NCBI GenBank assembly: GCA_025363655.1
Contig: JANYDK010000065.1
Coordinates: forward strand, 1 to 44,277
Reading direction: 5' to 3'
Length of the DNA stretch: 44,277 nt
DNA from: Deltaproteobacteria bacterium
GTDB taxonomy: Bacteria; Myxococcota_A; Polyangia; Polyangiales; JADJMO01
This document shows, piece by piece, positions 8,507-17,785 of this stretch (its first letter is position 1; each line of letters starts with the position of its first letter). Under the pieces are notes generated by a model, which was given only the letters and a program-made list of their open reading frames with translations, was not told the origin of the DNA and did not search any database. Made by a program: the position numbers and the translations under genes.

Positions 8507-10483
8507 ATGCGCCGCCCGCTCCGTTCGATCGTCTCGCTTCTCGCCTGCGTCGCCGCCCTCGGCTCCTCCGCAGCCGTCCTCTCTGGCTGTGATGACCCGC
8601 GCTCGCTCGATTGGCAAGTGAAGCACCTGTCCGATACGAACCCGGTGGAGCGCAGCAAGGCGATCGAAGGCATCAGCCAGCAGTGGCGCGCCACCGATCA
8701 GTCGGGGAAGGACGCCGACAAGAAGGCGTTCAAAGACAAGGCCATCGCCGAGCTCGCCAAGGCCTACCAGTCCGACGGCCTCAAGGACGCGTCCAAAGAT
8801 CGCAAGAAGATCATGGACATCCTTTCGTCGGCCGAGGACCCGCGCGCCAAGCCGGCCTTCCTTTTCGCGATCAAGAACTACAAGGCGGGCGAGACCGAGG
8901 ACGAGGTCAAGGCCTCCCTCCGCGCGATCATGAAGATGAAGGCCGATCCGGCTTTCGCTGGCGACGCCGACACCGGCAAGGCGATGGTGGCCGGCCTCGG
9001 CAACGTCAAGTGGGCGAACGCCAACTCCGGCGCGGTCGGCGCGCTCATCGGCGACGCCATCTCCGGCCTCAAGCTGAAGAGCACGACGATGGAGCTCCTC
9101 GCCATCGTCACCGGACCGAACGACGGTCAAGACAACCCGGCGACGAAAGAAGTCACCGCCAAGCAAATCGTCTGCGCGCAGGTGCTCGGCGAAATCGGCG
9201 ACGCCTCGATCGTCGACAAGCTCATCGACGTCATGTTCGCCGACGCCGCCGTGATGGCGAAGCACAAGGACCAGACGACCGGTGACGAGGTCTCGCAGGC
9301 CTCGCCGCTGACGACGGGCGTCTCGATGGTCATCGGCAACACGCTGGCGAAAATCGGCGAGCCGGCGATCGAGCCGCTGATGCCGTTCGTCAAGGACGAC
9401 AAGTCGAACAAGCGCGTCGCCGACGTGGCCGCCACCTTCAAGAACTACATTTCGCCGGGTGGCTCGGGGAAGGCCACCGCCTACGTCGACATCGCCACCA
9501 CCACCGTCGCCAACATCGGCCTCCCCAAGGTCGCGGTGCAAATCGCCGGCATCGTCAAAGACAAGAAGACGAAGGACACCGATCGCAAGCCGCTGATCGG
9601 CCTCCTCGTCACGCTGCCCGCCGACGCGGTCGTCATCGACGCGCTCAAAGAGGGCTACGCGCAGACCGACACCTCGAAGCTGAAGAGCGACATCGCCGGC
9701 TCGATCATGCGCACGATGGAGCCGTCGATGACCGACTGGCTCCTCGGCATCGCCCTCGACAAGAAGACCGAGGACGAGCTCGCGCAGTCGGCGCTGAGCA
9801 GCGCGCAGTGGCTCGCGCCGCTCGACAAAATCGACGACGTCACCAAGGCCTACGGCACCCTCAAGGGCGAGAAGGGCGCGAGCTTCCTCGAGAAGCGCGA
9901 CAACACCTGGCGCGCGATGGAGCCGACCGAGAAGGTCTGCGATCCGAAGACGCTCAAGGGCGAAGAGAAAGATCGCTGCGCCGAGGAGCCCGAGCCGAAG
10001 GACGAGAAGAACCCCAAATTCGTCGTCTGGAACGACGTGACGCCGACCTACAAAGAGGAGATGGGCATCCTCGCCGACGTCCTCAAGTGCGACAAGAAGG
10101 CGGCCTGTTACCTCGACGCCTTCAAGGCCGCGGTCTCCGACGTCGACAAGCAGGGCCTCACCAAGGTCACCAGCGTCGGCACGCGCGCCGGCATCCGCAT
10201 GCAGAAGTCGATCTGGATGTACGCAGCGTACGGCAACGAAGACGACATGATCACGCTCGTCAACTTCATGCCCAACATCAACACGCCGGCTGGCCGCTCG
10301 TTCGTCCAGATGGCGCTCGACAAGAACTTGAAGCTGGGCAGCGTCAAGGTCGCCGACTCGATCACCAACTTGGTGAAGACGTTGCGCGAGAAGGGCAGCG
10401 AGACGGCGAACCGCGAGGCCTCGCAGCTCGAGCCCATCGCCAACAAGCTGCGCGCTCGCGCCGCCGCGGCCCCGAACAAGTAG
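8507..10483 (+). CDS. HEAT-like repeat lipoprotein A
   Basis: 658 residues. The ATG at 8507 is preceded by GGAGG at 8494-8498 and opens a lipoprotein signal ending VLSGC (Cys28). The mature protein is helical and repetitive ([47 protein letters not shown]), the pattern of HEAT/armadillo repeats. A Cys-containing segment near residues 480-550 ([32 protein letters not shown]) probably forms disulfides in the periplasm. Clearly paralogous to the protein at 12626-14629: both have the same order of N-terminal helices, DPxxR/AKAI motif, CxxKxxCYxD segment and a late I(R)xxKSI motif. Likely an envelope scaffold; no enzyme motif. It lies directly upstream of the FHA/sigma54 activator (52-base gap), so co-transcription is possible. 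Confidence 0.75.
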   Translation: MRRPLRSIVSLLACVAALGSSAAVLSGCDDPRSLDWQVKHLSDTNPVERSKAIEGISQQWRATDQSGKDADKKAFKDKAIAELAKAYQSDGLKDASKDRKKIMDILSSAEDPRAKPAFLFAIKNYKAGETEDEVKASLRAIMKMKADPAFAGDADTGKAMVAGLGNVKWANANSGAVGALIGDAISGLKLKSTTMELLAIVTGPNDGQDNPATKEVTAKQIVCAQVLGEIGDASIVDKLIDVMFADAAVMAKHKDQTTGDEVSQASPLTTGVSMVIGNTLAKIGEPAIEPLMPFVKDDKSNKRVADVAATFKNYISPGGSGKATAYVDIATTTVANIGLPKVAVQIAGIVKDKKTKDTDRKPLIGLLVTLPADAVVIDALKEGYAQTDTSKLKSDIAGSIMRTMEPSMTDWLLGIALDKKTEDELAQSALSSAQWLAPLDKIDDVTKAYGTLKGEKGASFLEKRDNTWRAMEPTEKVCDPKTLKGEEKDRCAEEPEPKDEKNPKFVVWNDVTPTYKEEMGILADVLKCDKKAACYLDAFKAAVSDVDKQGLTKVTSVGTRAGIRMQKSIWMYAAYGNEDDMITLVNFMPNINTPAGRSFVQMALDKNLKLGSVKVADSITNLVKTLREKGSETANREASQLEPIANKLRARAAAAPNK

Positions 10484-10535
10484 ACAGGCAGCAAAGCCGC
10501 ATCGCAGCGCGCGGTCCGGCGGCGAGAGAGAGATC

Positions 10536-12557
10536 GTGATCCGAGTCGAGGTCAAGCAAGGGGATGGGCCCGGCCGCGTCGTGAGCTCGAACGCCGAGCC
10601 CCTTCGCTTCGGCCGCGGCCCTGGCAACGATCTCGTCTTGGAGACCGCGCACGTCTCCTCCGACCACGCGCGCGTGGTCTGGTCCGGCGAGCGTTGGATC
10701 TTTCAAGATCTACGCAGCACCAACGGTTCGGCCCTGGTGCGCGGCGACGTCCGCACGCCCGTCGACGACTCGATTGGCCGGCAAATCACGCTCGAAGACG
10801 GCGATCACATCGAGCTCGGCTCGCAAGACGCGGCGGTCATGCTCCTCGTCGGAATTCGCGAGGTCGCGGACGATGCTCGGGTCGTCGCGACGCGTTCGAT
10901 CGACGATTTGCGACCTGCCGTGGCGGCGATGGAGAAGCGGCCCTCGCTGCTCCGAAGCGTCTACGAAGCGGCCGCCTCGATCGGCGCGGCCACCGAGCTC
11001 GACGAGGTCCTGCGGCGCGTGGGTGACTCCGTCCTCGGCCTGGTCGACAAGGCGACGCACGTCACCATCGCCCTCCGTGACGACGACGAGCCCGACTCGG
11101 GGGTCCCTTCCACCGCCAGCACCGGCGGCGGCGCCAAATCAGGCATGCCGACCTACGTCCCGGTGCTCACGCGTGTGCGCGGCCTAGCGACGATCGGCGC
11201 CATTCCCATCACCCGCAGCGTCTTTCGCAAGGTCGTGCAGGAGCGCGCCGCGGTGCTCGCCGCCGATGCACCCGCCGAGGTCGGCTCAGCCTCGCTCCTC
11301 GGCGCGCAAATCCGTTCCACGCTCGGCATCCCGCTGTGGAAGGGCGAAGAGATCCTCGGCATCCTCCAGGTCGACAATCGGAGCGGCGCGCAGGTCGCAA
11401 CGAAGCCCGATCGCGACGGCAAGACCCCGCTCGCCGGTGTCCGCCCGATCGCCGTCTTCGAGACGAGCGATCTCGATCTTCTCTCGGTCCTCGCCTCTTC
11501 GGCGTCGCTCGCCATCGCCAACGCGCGCCTCGTGCTGCGCCTTCGCGTCGCTGAGGAGCGCCTCCGCAAAGAGAACACCTACCTCAAGGGACGCGAGGAA
11601 AAACGCGCGGAAAAGCGCGAAATCATCGGCACCTCCAAGGCGATGGAGGAGATGAAGAAGAAGCTCGAGAAGGTGGTGAACACCCGCGTCTCCGTCCTCA
11701 TCGAGGGCGAGACGGGAGTCGGCAAGGAGCTCGTCGCCTCCGCCGTGCACTACCGGAGCAATCGTCGCGACAAGCTCTTCGTCGCCACCAACTGCGCGGC
11801 GATGCCGGAGAACCTCCTCGAGAGCGAGCTCTTCGGGCACAAGAAGGGTTCGTTCACCGGCGCCACCGACGACAAGCGCGGCCTCTTCGAGCTCGCCGAC
11901 AACGGCACGCTCTTCCTCGACGAAGTGACGGAGATGCCGCTGACATTGCAGTCGAAGCTCTTGCGCGTGCTGCAAGAGGGCGAAATTCGCCCCATCGGCT
12001 CGACCAAGGTCATCCACGTCAACGTCCGCATCGTCTCGGCGACCAACCGCAACGTCGAGAAAGAGGTCGCCGAAAGGCGCTTCCGCGAAGACCTCTTCTA
12101 CCGTCTCAACGGCTTTCCGGTGCGTGTTCCGCCGCTGCGTGAGCGTCGCGAAGACATCCCGCTCCTTGCCGGCTTCTTCCTCGATCGCTACGCCAAGGAA
12201 ATCGGCAAGGCCGTCGGCGGCTTCAGCCAACAGACGATGGAGCTGCTCCAAGGCTACGACTGGCCCGGCAACGTACGCGAGCTGGAAAATGAGGTGCAGC
12301 GCATCGTCATCCAAATCGATCCCGGTGGCTTCGCCACGCCCGATTTGCTCAGCCCGCGCATTCGTCACGTCGATGGCGTCGTCGATCGCGCGCAGCCAGC
12401 GAAGGGCACGCTGAAAGAGATGATGGATCAGGTCGAGCGCTTCGTCCTCATCGAGAGCCTCCGCGAGCACGGCAACAACAAGACGGCCGCCGCGCGCACT
12501 CTCGGGATCACTCGCGAAGGCTTGCACAAGAAGCTGCGAGCGTTCGGAATCACGTAA
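10536..12557 (+). CDS. FHA-GAF sigma54-dependent transcriptional activator
   Basis: 673 residues. Order: FHA domain (about 1-95; [24 protein letters not shown]), which binds phosphothreonine; GAF-type sensor (about 130-335; [20 protein letters not shown]); AAA+ sigma54-interaction domain (about 362-600) with Walker A GETGVGKE (Lys397), Walker B LFLDEV and the sigma54 contact loop GSFTGA (438-443, Ser in place of the usual Ala); and a C-terminal Fis-type helix-turn-helix ([17 protein letters not shown]). Known FHA-containing activators of this family in myxobacteria respond to Ser/Thr kinases instead of histidine kinases, so this one probably links a phosphorylation signal to sigma54 promoters. 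It lies between the two HEAT lipoprotein genes, which may be part of its output or signal; that is inference. No kinase gene is in the window. Start ATG... is read as GTG at 10536, after GAGAGAGA. Confidence 0.92.
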   Translation: MIRVEVKQGDGPGRVVSSNAEPLRFGRGPGNDLVLETAHVSSDHARVVWSGERWIFQDLRSTNGSALVRGDVRTPVDDSIGRQITLEDGDHIELGSQDAAVMLLVGIREVADDARVVATRSIDDLRPAVAAMEKRPSLLRSVYEAAASIGAATELDEVLRRVGDSVLGLVDKATHVTIALRDDDEPDSGVPSTASTGGGAKSGMPTYVPVLTRVRGLATIGAIPITRSVFRKVVQERAAVLAADAPAEVGSASLLGAQIRSTLGIPLWKGEEILGILQVDNRSGAQVATKPDRDGKTPLAGVRPIAVFETSDLDLLSVLASSASLAIANARLVLRLRVAEERLRKENTYLKGREEKRAEKREIIGTSKAMEEMKKKLEKVVNTRVSVLIEGETGVGKELVASAVHYRSNRRDKLFVATNCAAMPENLLESELFGHKKGSFTGATDDKRGLFELADNGTLFLDEVTEMPLTLQSKLLRVLQEGEIRPIGSTKVIHVNVRIVSATNRNVEKEVAERRFREDLFYRLNGFPVRVPPLRERREDIPLLAGFFLDRYAKEIGKAVGGFSQQTMELLQGYDWPGNVRELENEVQRIVIQIDPGGFATPDLLSPRIRHVDGVVDRAQPAKGTLKEMMDQVERFVLIESLREHGNNKTAAARTLGITREGLHKKLRAFGIT

Positions 12558-12625
12558 TTTCCGCGCTTCTCGCCTTCCGGCTCGGTCCGCTCGCTCCCCG
12601 CTCCGAGGCTGGCTATGACCAGGAC

Positions 12626-14629
12626 ATGCGCACTCGCATGCCTGTCGCGCTCGCCGGTCTCGGCAGTCTCATTCTCACGGCCAGCCTCGGATGCAAGAAG
12701 CCGCCGCCGCCGCCCGATGACGACATCGTCAATGGCAATCGCAAAGCCGCTGCGCACGTCTGTGCTCAGCCCGACTCGCTGCCCTGTCACGTGGCGCACG
12801 TCACCGACAGCGATCCGCTCGCGCGCACCAAGGCCATCGACAGCCTGATTCACGCCTGGGACGTGGCGAAGAAGGACGGCGATACCGACAAGTATCGAAA
12901 GGCGGTCTCGATCGATCTGGCGAAGGAGTGGCGTTCGGGACTCTTGAAGCCGGACGAGCAGAAGAAGATCGGCGTCCTCCTCGCCGACCTCGGTGATCCG
13001 CGATTGGTCCCTGATTTTCGCGCTTCGCTCGAGACGCTGAAGGATGGTCAGGAAGAGGTCGCGCTTCTGGCGGTGCGGGCGATCGTCGCCGGGGCAGGGG
13101 CGGCCGAGGCCGACGAGAAGAAGAAGGTCGGCGCGGCGCTCCTCGGCGTGCTCGGCAAGGTGAAGTGGGACGTGGCCAAGTCGGCGGAGGTCGGCAACGC
13201 CGTCACCGACGCGCTGGGCTCGCTCGCGCTCGAAGGCACCGCCGAGAAATTGGTCGAGGTGCTGCAGGTGAAGAACGACGGCGAGGACACGACGCCGACC
13301 AAGGCGCTGACCGCGTCGCAAGTCGCGGCCGCGCGCGCCCTCGGGAAAATGCAGGCGAAAACGTCGGCGTCGGCGATGGTCGACGTCCTCTTCGACGACC
13401 TCTCGCGGATGGTGAAGCGCTGGGACTCGGCGACGTACGCCAACGTCAACAAGGGTGCCGTCTCCACCGATGCCGTCGCGACTGCGATTCGCGCTGCGCT
13501 GATCGAGATGGGGGACGTCGGCGTCGATGCCCTCGCGCCCTACGCGCTCGCCGACGAGACCGACGGCAAGGTGAAGGCCGTCGCCGCCAAGTTCGTCGGC
13601 TTCGTCCCGCTCTACGACGTCGCGCCGCGTCCGCTGGCGTACGCCGATTTCGCCGCCGCCGGTCTCTCGCGCATCGCCACGCCGGCAGTGGTCAAGCGCC
13701 TCGAAGCCGCTGCCCGCGCCGAGGGCACGATCCCCGAGACGCGCGAACGAATCCTTCGGGTGATGCTCACGGCGCCGGTCGATCCGCTCCTCGAATCGGC
13801 TTTGAAAGAAGGCGTTCCGCGTCTTTCGCCGGGCGGACAGGCGATCGTGCTCGGTGACGTCGTCAACGCCAATTCGTCGACTTACGTCGAGTGGCTGCTG
13901 ACGATCGGTTCCGACGCCAAAGCCGAGTCCAAGCTGCGCGACCTCGCGCGCGAGGCGGCGATGTGGCTCGCTACCAAGGAGCAGCAAGCGGCGGTCGTGA
14001 AGTCGTTCGACCCACGTGCGCTCGGAAATCATGGTCCGCCCTATGCGCGCGCCTACGGGCCGACCTCGCAGAACTGCGACGACGCGGCCATCGACAAAGG
14101 CCTGGCCTGTCGCGACGACGCGAAGGACGCGTACGTCGTCTGGCGCGAGCTGCCGTTCACCGCCAAGGACGTGCTGACGACGGTCGGCGAGCTCACCACC
14201 ACGTGCGAGGCCAAGGCCAGCTGCTACTTCGACGAAGCCAGGAAGGCGCAGGACGTGCTGAAACTGGGCTCCTATTCGACGCCGAGCGTCGACGAAGCGA
14301 AGGCGCGCATCCGTCTGCGAAAGTCGATCACCATGCTCGGTGAGGTCGGCGGCGAGTCCGATTGGCTGACCGTCGTCGCCGGGCTCAGCAAATTCAGCGA
14401 CTACGAAGTGCAGGACTACGTCGCCCGCGCGCTGGTCGCGGCCTTTCCCAAGGGCAACGCCAAGGTGGTGAGCGCGCTCGAAGCAGTCGTCGCCAAGGCG
14501 AGGCCGGTGAAGGTGCCTGGCAGCACCGTGCCGCCGCCGCCGGTGCCTTCGAGCGACTTCATTCCCGAGCGAGAGCTGATCGCGATCGAGACCGGCATGA
14601 GCGTCCTGCGACTGCGTCTAAAGCCGTAA
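12626..14629 (+). CDS. HEAT-like repeat lipoprotein B (paralogue of A)
   Basis: 667 residues. The signal peptide ends TASLGC (Cys23) and is followed by a Lys-Pro-Asp linker (KKPPPPPDDD) that would hold the domain off the membrane. The rest is helical with repeats such as GDPRLVPDFRASLETL, GTAEKLVEVLQV and ATPAVVKRLEAAARAEG. Shared with the protein at 8507-10483: DPLARTKAIDSLI near the N terminus, paired Cys segment (NCDDAAIDKGLACRDD, CEAKASCYFDEARKAQ) and IRLRKSI. The 68-base gap to the activator gene could hold a promoter, but I see no clean sigma54 (-24/-12) element. The 3' end is 20 bases from the convergent TIM44-like gene with no terminator hairpin visible. Role unknown; periplasmic or outer-membrane scaffold is a reasonable guess. 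Confidence 0.75.
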   Translation: MRTRMPVALAGLGSLILTASLGCKKPPPPPDDDIVNGNRKAAAHVCAQPDSLPCHVAHVTDSDPLARTKAIDSLIHAWDVAKKDGDTDKYRKAVSIDLAKEWRSGLLKPDEQKKIGVLLADLGDPRLVPDFRASLETLKDGQEEVALLAVRAIVAGAGAAEADEKKKVGAALLGVLGKVKWDVAKSAEVGNAVTDALGSLALEGTAEKLVEVLQVKNDGEDTTPTKALTASQVAAARALGKMQAKTSASAMVDVLFDDLSRMVKRWDSATYANVNKGAVSTDAVATAIRAALIEMGDVGVDALAPYALADETDGKVKAVAAKFVGFVPLYDVAPRPLAYADFAAAGLSRIATPAVVKRLEAAARAEGTIPETRERILRVMLTAPVDPLLESALKEGVPRLSPGGQAIVLGDVVNANSSTYVEWLLTIGSDAKAESKLRDLAREAAMWLATKEQQAAVVKSFDPRALGNHGPPYARAYGPTSQNCDDAAIDKGLACRDDAKDAYVVWRELPFTAKDVLTTVGELTTTCEAKASCYFDEARKAQDVLKLGSYSTPSVDEAKARIRLRKSITMLGEVGGESDWLTVVAGLSKFSDYEVQDYVARALVAAFPKGNAKVVSALEAVVAKARPVKVPGSTVPPPPVPSSDFIPERELIAIETGMSVLRLRLKP

Positions 14630-14649
14630 ATCGTGCCGAATTCGTCAGG

Positions 14650-16224
14650 TCAGCCCTCGTACGACTCGTCCTGCTCGATCCTCGACAGCACCCAGTCGAA
14701 GTCACCAGTGGTGACCTTGACGTGGCAGAACTCGCAGCTGCCGACCATGTTGATTTTCAGCGGCGCTCCGCAGTTGGGGCACACCTGATCGCTCCGCGCC
14801 GGGCGTCGTGACTGCGCGCCGCGGATCAGCGTCCAGTACTCGGTGTAGCGGCGCTCGTCGGTGTCGCTGCCGCGGACGATGCCGTCTCTTCCGGTGCGGA
14901 CGACGTAGTCGAGGCCGGTCGCATGCACGCGCACCGTGAGCGAATCGTAGAACCGATCGCTCCCCACCTTGGCGCACTCGACGGCGGTCACGCGCGCGCC
15001 ATCGAGCATGTTTTTCAGCCCTTCCGCGCGATAGGCCTCGATCCAATAGACCTGCATCTGGAAGAGGTTGTCGGTGACGTACGGGCGCACGCGCGCGAAA
15101 TCGAGCGCCGACCAGCCTTCGTTGAGCTGCGCGTGGATGGCCCGCACGCGCGCCTCGAATGCTTGCCAGTTGAAGCCCGGATCGCGCACACAAAGCTCGC
15201 CGAAGCGCTCTTTGGCGTCGGGCGAGATCACCGTCGGCCAATCGGTGCCGACCTCTTCGGTGTCGGTCGTCAGCTGCGGCGGACGGGCTTCCTTGTCCTG
15301 GATTTGGATGTCGGTGACGAGCCAGTCGAACTCGCCGCTGCCGACCTGCGTCTGGCAGTAGCTGCAGGTGCCGCCACGAATGGTGCTGTTTTCCAGGGGT
15401 GCGCCGCACTTCGGGCAGCAGATGGTGCGGGCGCGGTCGGGCGTGCGCGAGAGGACGCCCATGCGACGGAAGAGGCTCCAGCTCTCGCGGACGTAGTAGG
15501 TCTGCGCGTGCCCGCTCACGACCTCGACGTAGTTGACCTCCAGCTCGAGCCCGACGTTCACGCCTGGTGAGCCTTGGCCGAGGCCGTTCACCGAGCGGAA
15601 GTGCATCGCGCCGATGATCACGCCCTTCACCTCGGTCATCCCTTGCGGTCGCAAGAGCACGCCGCGCGCTTGCGGGCCGAGGTAGGCCGACATGGCCTCG
15701 ATTTGTCCGAGGCCGCGCGCGCGCTGGACCTCGGCGTAGAGCGCGTAGACGAAGTCCTCGAAGAGGACGCGCGAGAAGTTGGCGTCGGTGGCGCGGAGCT
15801 GATCGAGCTGAGACGCCGGCGAGGGACCTGACTGCTGACGCTCGACGCGCACGGCATGATGACGACGCGCGCGATCTTCGTCGACGCCGGCGGTCCACTC
15901 TTTCTGCAGCTTCGCCTTGTTTTTGGCGGCCCAAACCATTCCGACGACGACGACGATGAGCAGCGGAACGCCGATCACCGGGTACTCGATGGCGAACTGC
16001 ACGAGGTACACGAGGATGAGCGCGATGCCGCCGCCACCACCTCCGCCCCCTCCGCCACCACCTCCGCCACCTCCTCCGCCACCACCTCCGCCTCCGCCGT
16101 AGCTGTCACCGCCGCCCGGACGCGCCGATGCAACGAACGTCACCAGCAAGATCGCGAGGGCGATCAACGAGCCGACCGTCGCAAGCGTGATGCTCGCAGT
16201 GAGCTTTCGGCGAGAGCGCTTCAT
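14650..16224 (-). CDS. TIM44-like membrane protein with two zinc ribbons and a polyglycine tract
   Basis: 524 residues. N-terminal signal/anchor helix (about 9-33), a run of 24 consecutive Gly residues, a second membrane helix (about 67-97), then two tandem copies of a TIM44-like domain, each closed by a zinc ribbon: CPKCGAP...CSYC (residues about 270-290) and CPNCGAP...CEFC (482-501). Each ribbon is followed by G(E/D)FDW, showing an internal duplication. TIM44-like domains in bacteria sit on the cytoplasmic face and are thought to bind membrane-associated polypeptides. The start overlaps the stop of the TPM gene by ATGA (16221-16224), so the two are translationally coupled; the pairing of TPM and TIM44-like proteins suggests a common complex. 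Exact role unknown. Confidence 0.82.
   Translation of the reverse strand: MKRSRRKLTASITLATVGSLIALAILLVTFVASARPGGGDSYGGGGGGGGGGGGGGGGGGGGGGGGIALILVYLVQFAIEYPVIGVPLLIVVVVGMVWAAKNKAKLQKEWTAGVDEDRARRHHAVRVERQQSGPSPASQLDQLRATDANFSRVLFEDFVYALYAEVQRARGLGQIEAMSAYLGPQARGVLLRPQGMTEVKGVIIGAMHFRSVNGLGQGSPGVNVGLELEVNYVEVVSGHAQTYYVRESWSLFRRMGVLSRTPDRARTICCPKCGAPLENSTIRGGTCSYCQTQVGSGEFDWLVTDIQIQDKEARPPQLTTDTEEVGTDWPTVISPDAKERFGELCVRDPGFNWQAFEARVRAIHAQLNEGWSALDFARVRPYVTDNLFQMQVYWIEAYRAEGLKNMLDGARVTAVECAKVGSDRFYDSLTVRVHATGLDYVVRTGRDGIVRGSDTDERRYTEYWTLIRGAQSRRPARSDQVCPNCGAPLKINMVGSCEFCHVKVTTGDFDWVLSRIEQDESYEG
16027..16098. repeat. Simple repeat encoding 24 glycines
   Basis: On the minus strand 24 successive GGN codons (mostly GGC, GGA, GGT mixtures) run without interruption between the two N-terminal membrane helices of the TIM44-like protein. 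On the plus strand it reads as (C/A)CC(T/G)CC-type repeats. Mixed third bases mean it is not a pure microsatellite, yet length variation among strains is likely. Confidence 0.9.
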
Positions 16225-16853
16225 TCGGCGTCCTCGTCGGCGCCGACCTCGTCGGGGAGCTCGTTGACGTCGTCGTCACGGTGCGGATGCATCTTCGCCA
16301 GCGCCGGACCGAGCGTGCGCAATGCCGCGAGAAAACCGGCCCGATCGACGCTCGCGAGCGCGCGCTTCATCGCCTCGCAGGCCTTGGCGTACGCCTCGTC
16401 CTTGGCGTCGATCGCCCAATCGCCGACCACCTCGACGCTGCGCTCGAAGGTGGAGACGTAGACGAGGATGCCCCAACGACCGGTGCAGCGATGGACCCCG
16501 AGATCGACGAAGTGGGTGCGCGCCGCGCGACGGACCAGTTCGTGTCGTTGCTTCGGCGTCGTGAAGAGTCGGCGCAGGAGCGGGACGTACGTCGAGAGGA
16601 GCGCGCCGAAGCCGAAGCCGAGGGCGACGTTGAGCGGGAACGACCAGAGCGGGAACGGTTTATCGACGTACAAGAGCAGGAGCAGCGTTCCCACCGAGAC
16701 GACGAATCCCCAGAGAAAATCGGCGCTTCGGTAGCTGCCGGAGGCGTGCCTGAGCGTGACGACGACCTCGGCCGAGGTCTGCGCTTCGATCTCTTTGATC
16801 GCCGCGGTCGCGTCCTTGCGTGCAGAGTCCTCGAAGAAAGCGCGCTCGGACAT
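16221..16853 (-). CDS. TPM domain membrane protein
   Basis: 210 residues. An N-terminal segment (about 11-40, KDATAAIKEIEAQTSAEVVV) matches the opening of the TPM (DUF477) domain, which here is interrupted by two membrane helices (about 44-61 and 70-93) before the second part (HELVRRAARTHFVDLG, GILVYVSTFERSVEVVGD, FLAALRTLGPALAKMHPH). The acidic tail ends DEVGADEDAE. TPM proteins in other bacteria occur with LemA-type or TIM44-like partners and some are linked to photosystem repair or phosphatase activity, but bacterial function is mostly open. It lies 18 bases after the truncated aldehyde dehydrogenase gene and overlaps the next gene by four bases, so probably belongs to the same transcript. 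Confidence 0.8.
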   Translation of the reverse strand: MSERAFFEDSARKDATAAIKEIEAQTSAEVVVTLRHASGSYRSADFLWGFVVSVGTLLLLLYVDKPFPLWSFPLNVALGFGFGALLSTYVPLLRRLFTTPKQRHELVRRAARTHFVDLGVHRCTGRWGILVYVSTFERSVEVVGDWAIDAKDEAYAKACEAMKRALASVDRAGFLAALRTLGPALAKMHPHRDDDVNELPDEVGADEDAE

Positions 16854-16871
16854 GCTGCTCGGCTCTCGGCT

Positions 16872-17783
16872 CTACAGACCGACCGGGTGCCAGACGGTCT
16901 TCAACTCGAGGAAGGGCTCGATGCAGTGGAGCCCCTGCGCGTCGTCGCTCGCCCATTGATCGAACGTCTTGCCGCGACCGTCGCGCACCTTCACGCGCTT
17001 GACGTTGTCGGCGCCGAGGACCGCGGCTTCCTTGGCGAGCGCGTCGTCGACGGTGGTGCTCTTCCAGACGTCGAGCGCCTGCACCTCCATGTGACGAGCC
17101 ACCTGCGAGACCAATTCGCTGCGCAGCCCCGTCAGCATGTTGACCACGCCGCCCGGCAAATCACTGGTCGCGAGGCACTCCGACCAGACGACGGCGGTGC
17201 GCGGATCGCTCTCGGGCGCGAGCACGAGCGCGCCGTTGCCGGAGACGATGACCGGCAGCACCGTGGAGACGAGGCCGAGGAGAGCAGGGGCGTCGCCATC
17301 GGGCGCGACCACCGCGACGACGCCGGTCGGCTCGGGGTGACTGACGTTGTAGTGCGGCCCCGCCACCGGGTTGAGCGAGGAGACGAGGAGCGAGATCTTG
17401 TCCGGCCAACCGGCGTAGTGGATGACGCGATCGATGGAGGCGTCGACTTCACGTGCGGCGTTCGCGGCGGAGGCTCCCGCACCCTTGCGTGCCTCGACCA
17501 ATTCGCCGCGACGACCTTCCATCACTTCGGCCAGGCGATAGAGCACCTGACCACGCAAATAGGCCGTTTTTCCAGCCCATGAGTGATGTCCGGCCTTGGT
17601 CGCGATGACCGCGTCACGCACATCTTTGCGCGAGGCGCGGGCGACGTTGGTGACGCCTCCGGTGACCGCGTCGGGGACGGGGAGCGAGCGACCGCTCTCG
17701 CTGCGGATGAACTCTCCTTTGACGAAGAGCTTGTACGTCTTCTCGACGGGGACGCGTCCGGTGTTGCCGTTGGCTTCGCTCAT
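16872..17783 (-). CDS. Aldehyde dehydrogenase-like protein lacking the catalytic domain
   Basis: 303 residues, start ATG at 17783. The sequence follows the N-terminal and cofactor-binding part of an aldehyde dehydrogenase (KLFVKGEFIRSESGR, VIHYAGWPDKI, PTGVVAVVAPDGDAPALLG, DLPGGVVNMLTG) but ends after IEPFLELKTVWHPVGL, with no counterpart to the catalytic Glu and Cys or the C-terminal catalytic half. The end is a natural stop with no sign of decay, so it is a dedicated short form. It lies two bases from the end of a full-length aldehyde dehydrogenase gene. This arrangement mirrors ALDH16, where a full domain is fused to a C-terminal non-catalytic aldehyde dehydrogenase-like domain. I therefore infer that it forms a complex with its upstream neighbour. 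Confidence 0.82.
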   Translation of the reverse strand: MSEANGNTGRVPVEKTYKLFVKGEFIRSESGRSLPVPDAVTGGVTNVARASRKDVRDAVIATKAGHHSWAGKTAYLRGQVLYRLAEVMEGRRGELVEARKGAGASAANAAREVDASIDRVIHYAGWPDKISLLVSSLNPVAGPHYNVSHPEPTGVVAVVAPDGDAPALLGLVSTVLPVIVSGNGALVLAPESDPRTAVVWSECLATSDLPGGVVNMLTGLRSELVSQVARHMEVQALDVWKSTTVDDALAKEAAVLGADNVKRVKVRDGRGKTFDQWASDDAQGLHCIEPFLELKTVWHPVGL

Positions 17784-17785
17784 GG

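Noticed and set aside
10484-10535. Possible sigma54 promoter between the HEAT lipoprotein and activator genes
   Set aside because: No TGGC-N8-TTGC-like pair with proper spacing found here or at 12558-12625.
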